From Sinohyriopsis cumingii (taxonomy: Eukaryota; Mollusca; Bivalvia; Unionida; Unionidae): a stretch of 64,000 bases of DNA. The DNA lies in assembly GCA_028554795.2 (NCBI GenBank), contig CM068825.1:157857053-157921052 (forward strand). Reading direction: 5' to 3'. The stretch's first letter is position 1, and each line of letters opens with the position of its first letter. Positions 55,132 through 62,800 of the stretch are shown here, piece after piece. Both the position numbers and the translations under genes were made by a program. The notes under the pieces were generated by a model. The model did not search any database. It was not told the origin of the DNA and saw only the letters and a list, made by a program, of their open reading frames with translations.

Positions 55132-56240
55132 ATGGAAAAAGTCTTAGCCAGCATTTACTACGATCCCTCGCATCCTGCAGGTCACGCAGGAGTTCAAAAA
55201 TTGTATCGTGCTGCCAAAATGCGACTGAAAAGTCTCCGCTTACATCAAGTGCAACGATGGTTACAAGAACAAGCTACCTACACTTTACACAAACCCATTC
55301 GACGCAAGTTTGCCAGAAGTCGCACCCGAGTGGAAGGCATCGATCATCAATGGCAAGCCGATTTAGCCGATGTCTCTCATTTGGCCAGCTACAATCGCGG
55401 CTACAAATATTTGTTTTGTGTCATCGACGTCTTTTCCAAATGTGCCTGGGTTGTGCCCTTGACTTCCAAATCCAGCAGCGAGTTAGTGCGAGCCCTACAA
55501 AGGGTGTGAAACAAAGCGGTCGTCGCCCTCTTCGATGGCAAAGAGACAAAGGCACCGAATTTCTGAACCAAGCTTTCCAAAAAGAATTAAAGAAACGTGA
55601 CATTCATTTTTTTACCACCGAGAATCCCGAAACCAAAGCCAGCATCGTGGAACGTTTTCAACGCACTTTGAAAGAACGCACGTGGAAATATTTTACGCAT
55701 CACCACACTCTGAAGTACATCGACATCTTACCGCACCTGGTGCAAGCGTACAACCAATCTTACCATCGAAACATCAGACGTGCCCCGCAAGAAGTGACTC
55801 CCGACAACGAAGTGCTGGTGTTTGAGCGCCTGTCTGGTACGTCCCCGACGAGGGCTGTCCCCAAGAAAAGTGAAGTGTTGGCCGTAGAAGATTGGGTGCG
55901 CATTGGCAAAACCAAACGCACTTTAGACAAAGGTTACTTACCTAACTGGACGACCGAAATGTTTCGTGTCACTGGACGAGTGCATGGTCGTCATCCTGCC
56001 GTCTATAAATTGGAAGACATGAACGGAGAAGTGCTCAAAGGAACGTTTTATTTGCCCGAGTTACAACGTGTGACCCAAAAAGAAGACGACGTGTACGACA
56101 TCGAAAGCATTCTCGAACGCAGAACCCGTAAAGTGGGCAAACGACGTGTCAAAGAAGTCAAAGTACGTTGGAAAGGATATCCACCCAGTTTTGATTCTTG
56201 GATCGACGCTTCGCAATTCATCGACTATAAAAAGAAGTGA
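55132..56240 (+). pseudogene. Retroviral-like integrase with C-terminal chromodomain, one frame change
   Basis: The ATG at 55132 opens ASIYYDPSHPAGHAGVQKLY, the N-terminal motif of Polinton integrases. The catalytic core has WQADLADVSHLA (first Asp, 55360) and YLFCVIDVFSKCAWVVPL. A frame change near 55500 follows, then RDKGTEFLNQAF (second Asp, 55545) and KASIVERFQRTLKER (Glu, 55650), exactly 35 residues apart (DD35E). The C-terminus is a chromodomain: YDIESILERRTRK, VKVRWKGYPPSFDSWIDAS. It would integrate the element, with the chromodomain possibly steering it to modified histones. The stop at 55507 is produced by the frame change. The TATA of the next gene lies in its last codons. Confidence 0.9.
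56226..56234 (+). promoter_or_regulatory. TATA box nested in the integrase 3' end
   Basis: TATAAAAAG immediately before the integrase stop at 56238-56240, upstream of the membrane-protein and penton genes. Confidence 0.55.
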
Positions 56241-56656
56241 CCATCATCCCCTTTCACATAGACGCAGCTACGTCGACCACTCCTTCACCTAGTTCTTCTG
56301 TGCAAGATTTACAAAAACAACCTTTGTGGGTGTGGTGCGGAGAACGTGTGCCAAAAACGCAAATCGTCTTTTTCTGCCAAATCTTCGTGGTGTGTTGTGT
56401 CATCGGGGCAGCCATTGCCAATTTGAGTTTGCAGCAAGGAGACAAACAATTGTGGACTATGTTATTGAGCAGTTGCATCGGTTACCTGCTTCCCAATCCC
56501 TCCCTGAAATTCTCCTCGAACGGGAACCACGGAAACCTTGTTTCCAGTGCCAGTGCCAGTCACCACTCCAACAACAACCAGAACCCCATTTTGGGCGGAG
56601 ACACGCCTCTGACGTCCAGTAACCCCTCGGACAGCCACAGAACTCTGGAATTATGA
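56237..56656 (+). CDS. Small membrane protein of the capsid gene cluster (start uncertain)
   Basis: An open frame of 139 codons without an ATG before the membrane segment. The hydrophobic segment IVFFCQIFVVCCVIGAAIA is followed by NLSLQQGDKQLW and LLSSCIGYLLPNPSLKF, a pattern I associate with a short membrane protein found beside capsid genes in Polinton/adintovirus genomes. The C-terminal 50 residues are Ser/Asn-rich and disordered. The last codon overlaps the penton start (ATGA at 56653). The lack of an initiator ATG means the start is mutated, non-AUG or supplied by splicing. Role unknown. Confidence 0.55.
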   Translation: MTIIPFHIDAATSTTPSPSSSVQDLQKQPLWVWCGERVPKTQIVFFCQIFVVCCVIGAAIANLSLQQGDKQLWTMLLSSCIGYLLPNPSLKFSSNGNHGNLVSSASASHHSNNNQNPILGGDTPLTSSNPSDSHRTLEL

Positions 56657-57567
56657 GTCACCAAAACCAATTTTACTTAACCTTACACAGTGACAGTTCC
56701 ATGGTGGTGTTTCCCCACAACACGTTGTGCTGTTACACGGCCAAATTACCTCAGGCCATCCCATTAGATCACGAAGCCCATTGGGAACTGGCTTTAGTAG
56801 AAATGATTCACCCTACACAAATCCAAAACATCACTGAAAAGCAAAACACTTTTGAGGTCGAAATCCTGAACCAACAATTGCAAGAAACCATAAATGAAAT
56901 CGGGTTTTCAGGGGACATAAGAGCATCCAACAATTCACCCTTCAATATCTACACCTTGAAAATTCCGGCAGTGTTTGATTTTAGTGACCAACATTTGGTG
57001 GACACCATTGCTTCCAGGTTCGAGTTAGCCTTTGGCAAAGCCCTGAACAGAATCAAAAAAAGTGTCACCCTGGAGTACAATAAAGTTACTCGTCGCTTAC
57101 TGATGAAATTTCAGGACACCCAAACGTTGTCCATCAGTTTTAATCGTGACTTGTTTGATATTTTAGGTGGAGACACAAAAATGGCTCCAAATTTTAAACC
57201 GAAGATCAACAGCAATACGGAATTTTACAAGTTTTTTCGATTCCCTGTAGAACTGAACCAAGGACTGAATTTGATTTTTGTGTATTCCGATGTGGTGGAG
57301 TACAACGTGGTGGGACACACCTCTGTGCCGTTACTGCGTGTCATTCCTTTCAAAGTGGATAGTGCCACGACCAGTGACCAGGAAGGTGGGAACACTTATC
57401 ATGTCCACCGCGAATTTCTAAATCCACACTATTTGCCCGTCGGTAAGTCTTATTTGGACACGGTCAACATTGCTACAAAAGGAGATCTGGGACAAAATTC
57501 TCCATTCACCAAAGGAAAAGTCACGGTGAAACTCCATTTTCGAAAACGGTTCTCTCACGACTCGTAA
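56653..57567 (+). CDS. Penton-type (minor capsid, single jelly-roll) protein
   Basis: 304 intact codons. The N-terminus MSHQNQFYLTLHSDSSMVVF then PHNTLCCYTAKLPQAIPL and WELALVEMIHPTQIQN is the characteristic opening of the Polinton/adintovirus penton-type protein. The C-terminal part has YNVVGHTSVPLLRVIPFK and PHYLPVGKSYLDTVNI, ending KGKVTVKLHFRKR. It would form the capsid vertices with the hexon-type MCP. It overlaps the membrane protein by 4 bp and is followed 3 bp later by the next virion gene, consistent with a co-transcribed virion cluster. Confidence 0.85.
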   Translation: MSHQNQFYLTLHSDSSMVVFPHNTLCCYTAKLPQAIPLDHEAHWELALVEMIHPTQIQNITEKQNTFEVEILNQQLQETINEIGFSGDIRASNNSPFNIYTLKIPAVFDFSDQHLVDTIASRFELAFGKALNRIKKSVTLEYNKVTRRLLMKFQDTQTLSISFNRDLFDILGGDTKMAPNFKPKINSNTEFYKFFRFPVELNQGLNLIFVYSDVVEYNVVGHTSVPLLRVIPFKVDSATTSDQEGGNTYHVHREFLNPHYLPVGKSYLDTVNIATKGDLGQNSPFTKGKVTVKLHFRKRFSHDS

Positions 57568-57570
57568 GTC

Positions 57571-57996
57571 ATGTATCCAGTGTACCGAGGGGTTGCTCGA
57601 CAGCGAGGACACGGTTTAGGAGATATGTTAAAATCGGCCTTTCGTTCGGTGGCCCCGGTGTTGAAACCGATGGTGACACGCGGAATGCACGCTTTGAAAG
57701 ATGAGGCACTGACACAAGGCAAAGAATTTCTCCAAAATGTCATCATCGACAAACAAAACCCTAAAGAAGCCTTCATAAGGGCAGGCAAAAATGTCTTGCT
57801 GCAAACAGGTAAAGACCTTTTAGGCCGACGAGACACATCTATAAACGCCCTGCACGCTACCGAGTCAGGCATTCAGCAAGGACAAGGCAGAAAGAGACGA
57901 CGAAGAAAACACCCTTTCACCAGACTTCACACGTCTAAAGCTAGAAAGACAAAGAAAAGAAGAACCATTCAAGACTTAGACGTTTTCGATTATTGA
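57571..57996 (+). CDS. Gly-rich/basic minor virion protein
   Basis: 141 residues. The N-terminus MYPVYRGVARQRGHGLGDML then KSAFRSVAPVLKP resembles the R-G-x-G-x-G..F+ hydrophobic opening of a minor structural protein conserved in Polintons, possibly a counterpart of adenovirus pVI (cement or membrane-lytic). The middle contains FIRAGKNVLLQTGKDLLGR. The end is highly basic (GRKRRRRKH, ARKTKKRR) and closes with DVFDY. Frame intact. The pVI comparison is by position and composition, not alignment. Confidence 0.65.
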   Translation: MYPVYRGVARQRGHGLGDMLKSAFRSVAPVLKPMVTRGMHALKDEALTQGKEFLQNVIIDKQNPKEAFIRAGKNVLLQTGKDLLGRRDTSINALHATESGIQQGQGRKRRRRKHPFTRLHTSKARKTKKRRTIQDLDVFDY

Positions 57997-58064
57997 GAAA
58001 GAAAAAAAAAATGATGCACCGAGAGTCTTGCGCTTGTTCCAAGTAGGAACTGGATCTGTTTGCC

Positions 58065-59330
58065 ATGCCACCCACCATGATGACCATGCAAGAATCCCAG
58101 TGGGTGGAATTTCATCCCGTCTCCTCATTGACTGATTCCGCTCCCATCGAGTTTGAAATCAAAGGACACCCCGAAGATTACATCGATCTGAATAGCAGTT
58201 ACTTGTACCTGAAAGTCAAAGTTCTAGATAAGACAGGAGGTGATATAGACACTGAAGCAGTAGCTCCCGTCAAGAATTTCATGCATTCCTTGTTCAGTGG
58301 AGTGGACTTGTACTTGAATAACAAACTAGTCAGTAGCATCATGGATACTTACCCTTACCGTGCCTACCTGGAAAATCTCTTGACGTACGGAATAGACGCC
58401 AAGAACACTCATCTCAATGCCTGTGTGGTATGGGAAGCTGACGATGCAGGCCAGTTTGAATTATTGTAAACTGATACAACTAATAAAAAGAAAGAATACA
58501 ATGAGGGATTTGTAAAACGAAGAAACAAAATCAAAGATGGACAGAGTTTAGAACTGATGGATCGTTTGCATTTGGACATGTGGTTGCAAGAAAAGTATTT
58601 GCTGAACGGGGTGGATGTCCGCCTGAGACTGAATCGTAGCAGTAGCGCTTTCCATTTAATGGCTGGTGCTGACGATTACAAAACCAAAATCCAAGAAGCC
58701 AGACTCTACGTACGCCGTGTGGAAGTGTTACCTAAAGTGGGAAACGACATCAGTCAGACGTTAAGCAGAACGACCGCCAAGTATCCCATACGACGCGTGG
58801 AAGTGAAAACCTTCACCATTCCCAAGGGACAGCGATCCATGATCGAAGATCATCTGTTCCAAGGACAGTTACCCAAACGTTTGATCGTTGGTATCGTCGA
58901 GAATACAGCCTTCAACGGAGCTGCCGAAAAAAATCCTTTCTACTTTCAACACTTTGGCGTGTACAAGATCGAAGTCAGTTGCGATGGCAAGACCTTATGT
59001 ACCCGACCTTTCGAACCTGACTTTACCAAGAAGAATTACTTGAGATCGTACTTGTCCCTGTACGAAGCCACCGGACAGTTAGGAACCAACACCAGTCACG
59101 GGATTACGTACGAGGATTATGCAGGAGGCTATGCTTTGTGGGCTTTTGATTTCACTCCAGACCAAGGCAGCGACGAGGGACATTTCCACCCTATAAAATC
59201 CGGCCAGATTCGTGTGGAAATTCACTTTGCAAACCGAGTCCCTGATGAAACGGTGAACGTCATCCTGTATGCAGAATTCGATAATACGATAGAAATCAAC
59301 AGTTTGAGAGAAGTCATTCTAGATTACTAG
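58065..59330 (+). pseudogene. Major capsid protein (hexon-like, double jelly-roll), one in-frame stop
   Basis: 421 codons in one frame. Part one (58065-58466): ESQWVEFHPVSSLTDSAPIE, GHPEDYIDLNSSYLYLKV and NFMHSLFSGVDLYLNNKLVS, the start of the first jelly roll of Polinton/adintovirus MCPs. An in-frame TAA (58467-58469) follows FELL. Part two (58470-59330) continues without frame change: LHLDMWLQEKYLLNGVDVRL, HFGVYKIEVSCDG, YEDYAGGYALWAFDFTP, and the conserved end VNVILYAEFDNTIEINSLRE. It would form the icosahedral shell. Unless the stop is an error or read through, no full capsid protein is made. A free ATG at 58557 could yield only the C-terminal part. Confidence 0.92.
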
Positions 59331-59335
59331 AAGCC

Positions 59336-59818
59336 ATGGAAGACTGTTATCCCTCTTTACCTAGTGGAGAAACTTTAGACATGAAATGTGAGGAGACTGT
59401 GAAAGAAGAAGTTATCATGATGAAGTCAAGATGGCCAGAACAAGAAGTCCGTTTAGTCTCTTGTTTTGCCAAACACTTGGTCGAAAAAATGACGGAATTG
59501 ATCAAGAAAAATTGCTATGGATGTCAAAACGATCATCCCAGTCAAATTCAACACGATAAATGCCTGATGCTGAGTCAAGAAGAAAAATTGAACGAGTATC
59601 TGGACGAAGCTTGGAGTCTCATCTCGGACGAAGTCGTGTTGCATCAGTGGTATAAAGACTTGCGTGAACATTCTTGTCCACCATTAACCACTCAAGAGAT
59701 CCATCGTATCGAAGCTCTTCTGAATCAGAGTGAGGAAACGAAGCGAAGAAACGGTTATTTGTCAGACATTTTCAAGCAAAAAGTCAGGGTCGAATTGATG
59801 ACTTATTATTACCTGTGA
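59336..59818 (+). CDS. Conserved Cys/His-containing protein next to the protease, unknown function
   Basis: 160 intact residues. The central motif NCYGCQNDHPSQIQHDKCLM (C-x2-C ... H ... C, possible zinc site) is one I recognise from Polinton/adintovirus genomes, where it lies beside the capsid or protease genes; its role is not established. The rest is helical and Glu-rich, with an end YLSDIFKQKVRVELMTYYYL. It starts 5 bp after the MCP stop, so it is probably co-transcribed. Confidence 0.6.
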   Translation: MEDCYPSLPSGETLDMKCEETVKEEVIMMKSRWPEQEVRLVSCFAKHLVEKMTELIKKNCYGCQNDHPSQIQHDKCLMLSQEEKLNEYLDEAWSLISDEVVLHQWYKDLREHSCPPLTTQEIHRIEALLNQSEETKRRNGYLSDIFKQKVRVELMTYYYL

Positions 59819-59837
59819 AGAAGAAAAAAAACAAAAC

Positions 59838-60378
59838 ATGGATACCTGTATACTTTATTACCTTTTGAACCACAGTTCCTGTTGTCTGTGTTAAAGATGA
59901 ACTCCCTCATCGCAAACCTCAAGACCATCTAGCTGATGTGATCAACACGGACGACAGTCATCTCCCAAGAACCCACTGGGTAGCCGTCTACTTTCCTCAA
60001 GAAGGATGTGTGGAATATTTTGATTCGTACGGATTGCCCCCTTTGGAAGACGATATCGTTGACTTTATGAGAAGAAATGCTCAGACCACCCGATTCAATA
60101 ATGTGAAATTACAAGGCACAGATTCCTTGGTGTGCGGACAGTACTGTGTGTATTTTCTGCATCATCGCAGCCTGGGCTATTCCTTAGAACATTTAGTGAC
60201 TCATTTTGATCCTTGTTCTTCTTCTAGAAACGATGTGAAAGTAGATCGATGGTTTTGTGACCATTATGCTTATCTTTTGTCTCAAGCTAAGAAACGTAGT
60301 GTCCATCAATGGCCTAATGACTTCCAACAATGGAAATCACAATTTCATTCACAATGTTGTCAGCCCTGTTTAAAGTAG
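59838..60378 (+). pseudogene. Adenain/ULP1-like cysteine protease, frame change near the start
   Basis: The only plausible ATG is at 59838 (MDTCILYYLLNHS). The conserved body lies in another frame from 59869 on: VCVKDELPHRKPQDH, then RTHWVAVYFP (catalytic His, about 59972), VEYFDSYGLPP (Asp), and DSLVCGQYCVYFL (Gln plus catalytic Cys, about 60145). This His-Asp-Cys order and spacing is the adenovirus-type protease fold, which matures virion proteins. The C-terminus reads VDRWFCDHYAYLLSQAKK. One frame change between 59838 and 59869 disconnects the start; the catalytic part is intact. Confidence 0.85.
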
Positions 60379-60483
60379 AGTGTGAATTGAAAAAAATGTT
60401 TGAGATTTGAAAAAATGTTTGATGTTATATTGTTGGATTATTGTTAAAAATGTTAGAGTTGTTGGTTAGTGTTAAGTGATTTT

Positions 60484-60489
60484 GAATAA
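60484..60489 (+). terminator. Poly(A) signal after the protease gene
   Basis: TGAATAAAAAATG, 106 bp after the protease stop, at the end of the capsid-protease cluster; contrasts with the histone-type ends of the edge genes. Confidence 0.5.
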
Positions 60490-60617
60490 AAAATGTTGTG
60501 TTTTAAAAAAAAATGCCTTTGTCTTTTGTTTGGCTATAAGAATGTTGAGTCATGCTCTTTTACTTCTTACTATCCCTCTCATGACACTCATTGAACGTTG
60601 CGGCTCGAAAACCGTAG

Positions 60618-60646
60618 AGGGATGTTTTCCTTCACGTCCGCGCTTT
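60618..60646 (+). promoter_or_regulatory. Conserved upstream box, copy 1
   Basis: GGGATGTTTTCC then TTCACGTCCGCGCTTT, followed by CTTTAAGAACC. The same box occurs before the next two accessory genes. CACGTCCGCG is a GC-rich candidate factor site; the ATG is 64 bp downstream. Confidence 0.65.
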
Positions 60647-60709
60647 GACTTTAAGAACCGGGGTAGTTTCCAGTCAAACCATCCATTGTCGACTCATCCT
60701 CCTACGAAG

Positions 60710-60913
60710 ATGTGCTCCAAACTAGCTAAGCTAAACGAAGCCTACGTGAATTTGCATAGGGTCAGACACAGTCTGATACCAAAAGCTGAAGAGATAGAGA
60801 ATGTGAGAATGCTAAAAGTCACTGAAGACCTGATAGAAGAGCTCTTCAGAGAAGAAGTGAACAGGGAGAAAGAAGAATGGACAGAGAAGTACAGACTTCA
60901 GAGACAGCAGCAA

Positions 60914-60945
<32 letters not shown>

Positions 60946-61081
60946 GCAGCAGGAACCTGAACCTGACAGAGGCTTTGTCGATTGTCGTATCGACACCAAA
61001 AAGTTCTTCTTCTCTTTCCGAAGAAGCAGACCTATCGTCAGAAAGTCTATCCTCAGAGGACGTCGCATTCTTAGAAATTAA
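60710..61081 (+). CDS. Accessory coiled-coil/polyQ protein A
   Basis: From the ATG at 60710: MCSKLAKLNEAYVNLHRVRH, clearly related to the start of protein B (61546), then a Glu-rich helix (LFREEVNREKEEWTEKYRLQ), a run of about 16 Gln (60905-60953) encoded by mixed CAG/CAA, and a basic Arg/Ser tail (FFFSFRRSRPIVRKS, RGRRILRN). The open frame extends 78 codons upstream, but the paralogy and the conserved promoter box favour this start. Function unknown; ends at a histone-type stem-loop 27 bp after the stop. Confidence 0.65.
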
Positions 61082-61107
61082 AAGATTGCCATAGCAAACA
61101 AAAAGAC

Positions 61108-61146
61108 AGCCCTTTTCAGGGCTACCCCAAACTCTAGAAAAGAAAT
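61108..61146 (+). terminator. Histone-type 3' stem-loop and downstream element
   Basis: AGCCCTTTTCAGGGCT (61108-61123), a perfect 6-bp stem with TTTC loop, then ACCCCA. CTCTAGAAAAGAAAT follows at 61132-61146 as the purine-rich downstream element, and ATTTGCCAAT after it is shared with the other copies. Confidence 0.85.
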
Positions 61147-61487
61147 AACAATCCATTTGCCAATGTGTGTAGGTAGAGTAGTGTGAATATAAACACTAAC
61201 TCTTTTTATAGTGTGAGGGTATGTGTTTGTGTATTGGATTGTGTGTTTGTAAGTGCTCACGTACGTTGGTGTGGATAGTAGATTAAGATCATGTTTTTTT
61301 GCTGTTTGAAGTGTGGGGAGAGTAGATTTGGGGTTTGATTGCTTTGCGTATGTGGATAGTATATTGAAGTGATTAATGAAAATTTTTAAATTAGTAATGG
61401 GTAGTATAAAAAAGTGAGTGAGTGTTTCTTTTAGGTCCGCGCGTTGTTTGGTCATGATCTAGGTAATATCAATTTTATGTTTTAGGG
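61147..61487. other. Spacer of the tandem accessory unit
   Basis: No gene. Blocks such as GTGTGAATATAAACACTAAC and GTGCTCACGTACGTTGGTGT recur at about 61978-62060, showing that the spacer was duplicated together with the gene. Confidence 0.6.
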
Positions 61488-61514
61488 GGATGTTTTCCAT
61501 CACGTCCGCGCTTT
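61488..61514 (+). promoter_or_regulatory. Conserved upstream box, copy 2
   Basis: GGATGTTTTCC then ATCACGTCCGCGCTTT; preceded by TGGTCATGATCTAGGTAATA, which is repeated before copy 3. Confidence 0.7.
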
Positions 61515-61545
61515 CAGTAGCTACCCTTGTTGATTGATCAAGAGA

Positions 61546-61878
61546 ATGAACACCAGACTAGCAAAACTGCTTGAACTTTATGTACACCTGGAATATGCCA
61601 GGCGTATAGTGAATGAGCTGGCTGCAGAGGCCCTAGTAGAAGAGGGAAGGATGAAAGAGGAGGAGAGCAGAAACAAAGAAGAGGAGGAGAGAAGAAACAA
61701 AGAGGAGGAGGAGAGAAGAAACAAAGAAGAGGAGAGAGGAAATTTCAGAATCCCAGAGACAGAAAATTGGGATTCTGAAGCCACTTATCCCGCCTCTGCT
61801 CTTCCCCCAAAACGAGTGAAAAGAGACTGGGGAAGAAGATGTGTGTGTGGTGCCAGGCCTGGAAGGTGCCATCATTAA
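61546..61878 (+). CDS. Accessory coiled-coil protein B
   Basis: 110 residues. The start MNTRLAKLLELYVHLEYARR parallels protein A (L-A-K-L-x-E-x-Y-V-x-L). A 24-bp coding repeat gives EERRNKEE units (61680-61735). The C-terminus has a basic, Cys-containing end (KRVKRDWGRRCVCGARPGRC). It ends 29 bp before a histone-type stem-loop. Protein A and B look like diverged duplicates that each expanded a different simple repeat in the middle (Gln in A, Glu/Arg in B). Function unknown. Confidence 0.65.
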   Translation: MNTRLAKLLELYVHLEYARRIVNELAAEALVEEGRMKEEESRNKEEEERRNKEEEERRNKEEERGNFRIPETENWDSEATYPASALPPKRVKRDWGRRCVCGARPGRCHH

Positions 61879-61907
61879 CCAGGTGTCATGGAGTTTTAAA
61901 AAAAAAC

Positions 61908-61946
61908 AGCCCTTTTCAGGGCTACCCAATACTCTAGAAAAGAAAC
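61908..61946 (+). terminator. Histone-type 3' stem-loop and downstream element
   Basis: AGCCCTTTTCAGGGCT (61908-61923), then ACCCA, and CTCTAGAAAAGAAAC at about 61932-61946, nearly identical to the copy at 61108-61146. Confidence 0.85.
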
Positions 61947-62177
61947 AATCGATTTGCCAATGTGTGTATGTAGAGTAGTGTGAATATAAACACTGACTCT
62001 TTTTTTCTAGTGTGAGGATATGTGTTTGTGTTTGTGTTTGTAAGCGCTCACGTACGTTTGTGTGAATAGTAGATTATGGATTTCGTTTTAATGATTTGCG
62101 TGTGTAAATAGTAGATTTGGGTTTGTTTATTGCTGGTTCACGTATGTGGATAGTAGATCATATGAAATGAGAAAAGT
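61947..62177. other. Spacer of the second accessory unit
   Basis: A diverged copy of the spacer at 61147-61487; no gene. Confidence 0.6.
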
Positions 62178-62277
62178 AGGGGATGTTTTCCTTCACGTCC
62201 GCGTGTTGTTTGGTCATGATCTAGGTAATATCAATTTTATGTCTTAGGGGATGTTTTCCATCACGTCCGCGCTTTCA
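62178..62277 (+). promoter_or_regulatory. Conserved upstream box, copy 3, doubled
   Basis: Two boxes 69 bp apart: GGGGATGTTTTCC at about 62179 with TTCACGTCCGCG, and again at about 62248 with ATCACGTCCGCGCTTT, the second followed by CTATAAGAACC (62279-62288), which looks like a TATA box for the ATG at 62335. Confidence 0.7.
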
Positions 62278-62334
62278 CTATAAGAACCCACAGTATTCGT
62301 CGTTCAAACCATTCTACAAAGAATAAAAAAGAAG

Positions 62335-62415
62335 ATGGCTTCGAACCAGCTTGATAAAATGAAAACATTGCAAGACGTCCTGGACAATTTGGGTATGATG
62401 GAGCAAATGTCACTA

Positions 62416-62418
<3 letters not shown>
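62335..62418 (+). pseudogene. Accessory gene C, cut by a (TA)n repeat
   Basis: The ATG at 62335 opens MASNQLDKMKTLQDVLDNLG then MMEQMSLL, after which the sequence becomes pure TA. The start resembles protein A/B only loosely (L-x-K-L/M-x-x-L). The conserved promoter boxes show it was the third unit of the tandem set. Truncated. Confidence 0.5.

Positions 62419-62504
<86 letters not shown>
62418..62504. repeat. (TA)n microsatellite at the right edge of the element
   Basis: About 87 bp of TA that interrupts gene C. Host LINE/SINE sequence follows, so this is the current right border. Confidence 0.95.
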
Positions 62505-62507
<3 letters not shown>

Positions 62508-62589
62508 TTAAGGCATGGTAAAGAATTAATCTAATGTGTAAACCCAAATTCCAACTTGACAAGAAATCTTTAAAATTATATTTACGTTT

Positions 62590-62800
62590 TTTATACCGCT
62601 CGTTCTGGAAAATGATGATGTGGCTTGGGACAACTGCAAATTACTCGAGAAAGGAAAAATCGGAAACGTACTAAATGAGGCAGCCCGAATTGTGACTGGC
62701 ATAACAAAATTAATATCTGCTGAAGCTCTACTCTGAGAATCGGGATGGGAAAGTCTTGAATCCAGACGACAAAGACACAAACTTACACCCTTCTATTAAA
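62590..62800 (+). pseudogene. Non-LTR retrotransposon (LINE) reverse-transcriptase C-terminal fragment
   Basis: The + frame reads VLENDDVAWDNCKLLEK then LNEAARIVTGITKLISAEAL and, after a stop, GWESLESRRQRHKLTPFY. The D-x-V-W-D-N-C, N-E-A-A-R-I-V-T-G and RR..HKL..FY blocks are typical of the end of LINE ORF2 reverse transcriptases in invertebrates. Two in-frame stops; only a fragment. Confidence 0.75.

Larger units (their letters stand above)
43800..62418. mobile_element. Adintovirus-like Polinton/Maverick element (younger copy, about 18.6 kb)
   Basis: It contains the diagnostic set: protein-primed PolB, retroviral-like integrase with chromodomain, A32-type ATPase, double-jelly-roll major capsid protein, penton-type protein, adenain-like cysteine protease and several small basic or membrane-active virion-type proteins. 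The size matches the 15-20 kb usual for this group. Base composition is visibly less AT-rich than the flanks and genes are packed tightly. Edge genes carry histone-type 3' ends. Inactivating breaks exist in PolB, MCP, integrase, ATPase, protease, core protein and others. I could not identify terminal inverted repeats or a target-site duplication; the right side is cut by a (TA)n run inside a third accessory gene, so the element is probably truncated there. Confidence 0.9.

Noticed and set aside
58557..59330. Independent second capsid gene
   Set aside because: It is in the same frame as 58065-58466 with only a TAA between, and together they give one MCP of the usual domain order.
60812..61156. 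Minus-strand frame with poly-Leu
   Set aside because: Shadow of the polyQ tract in accessory gene A.
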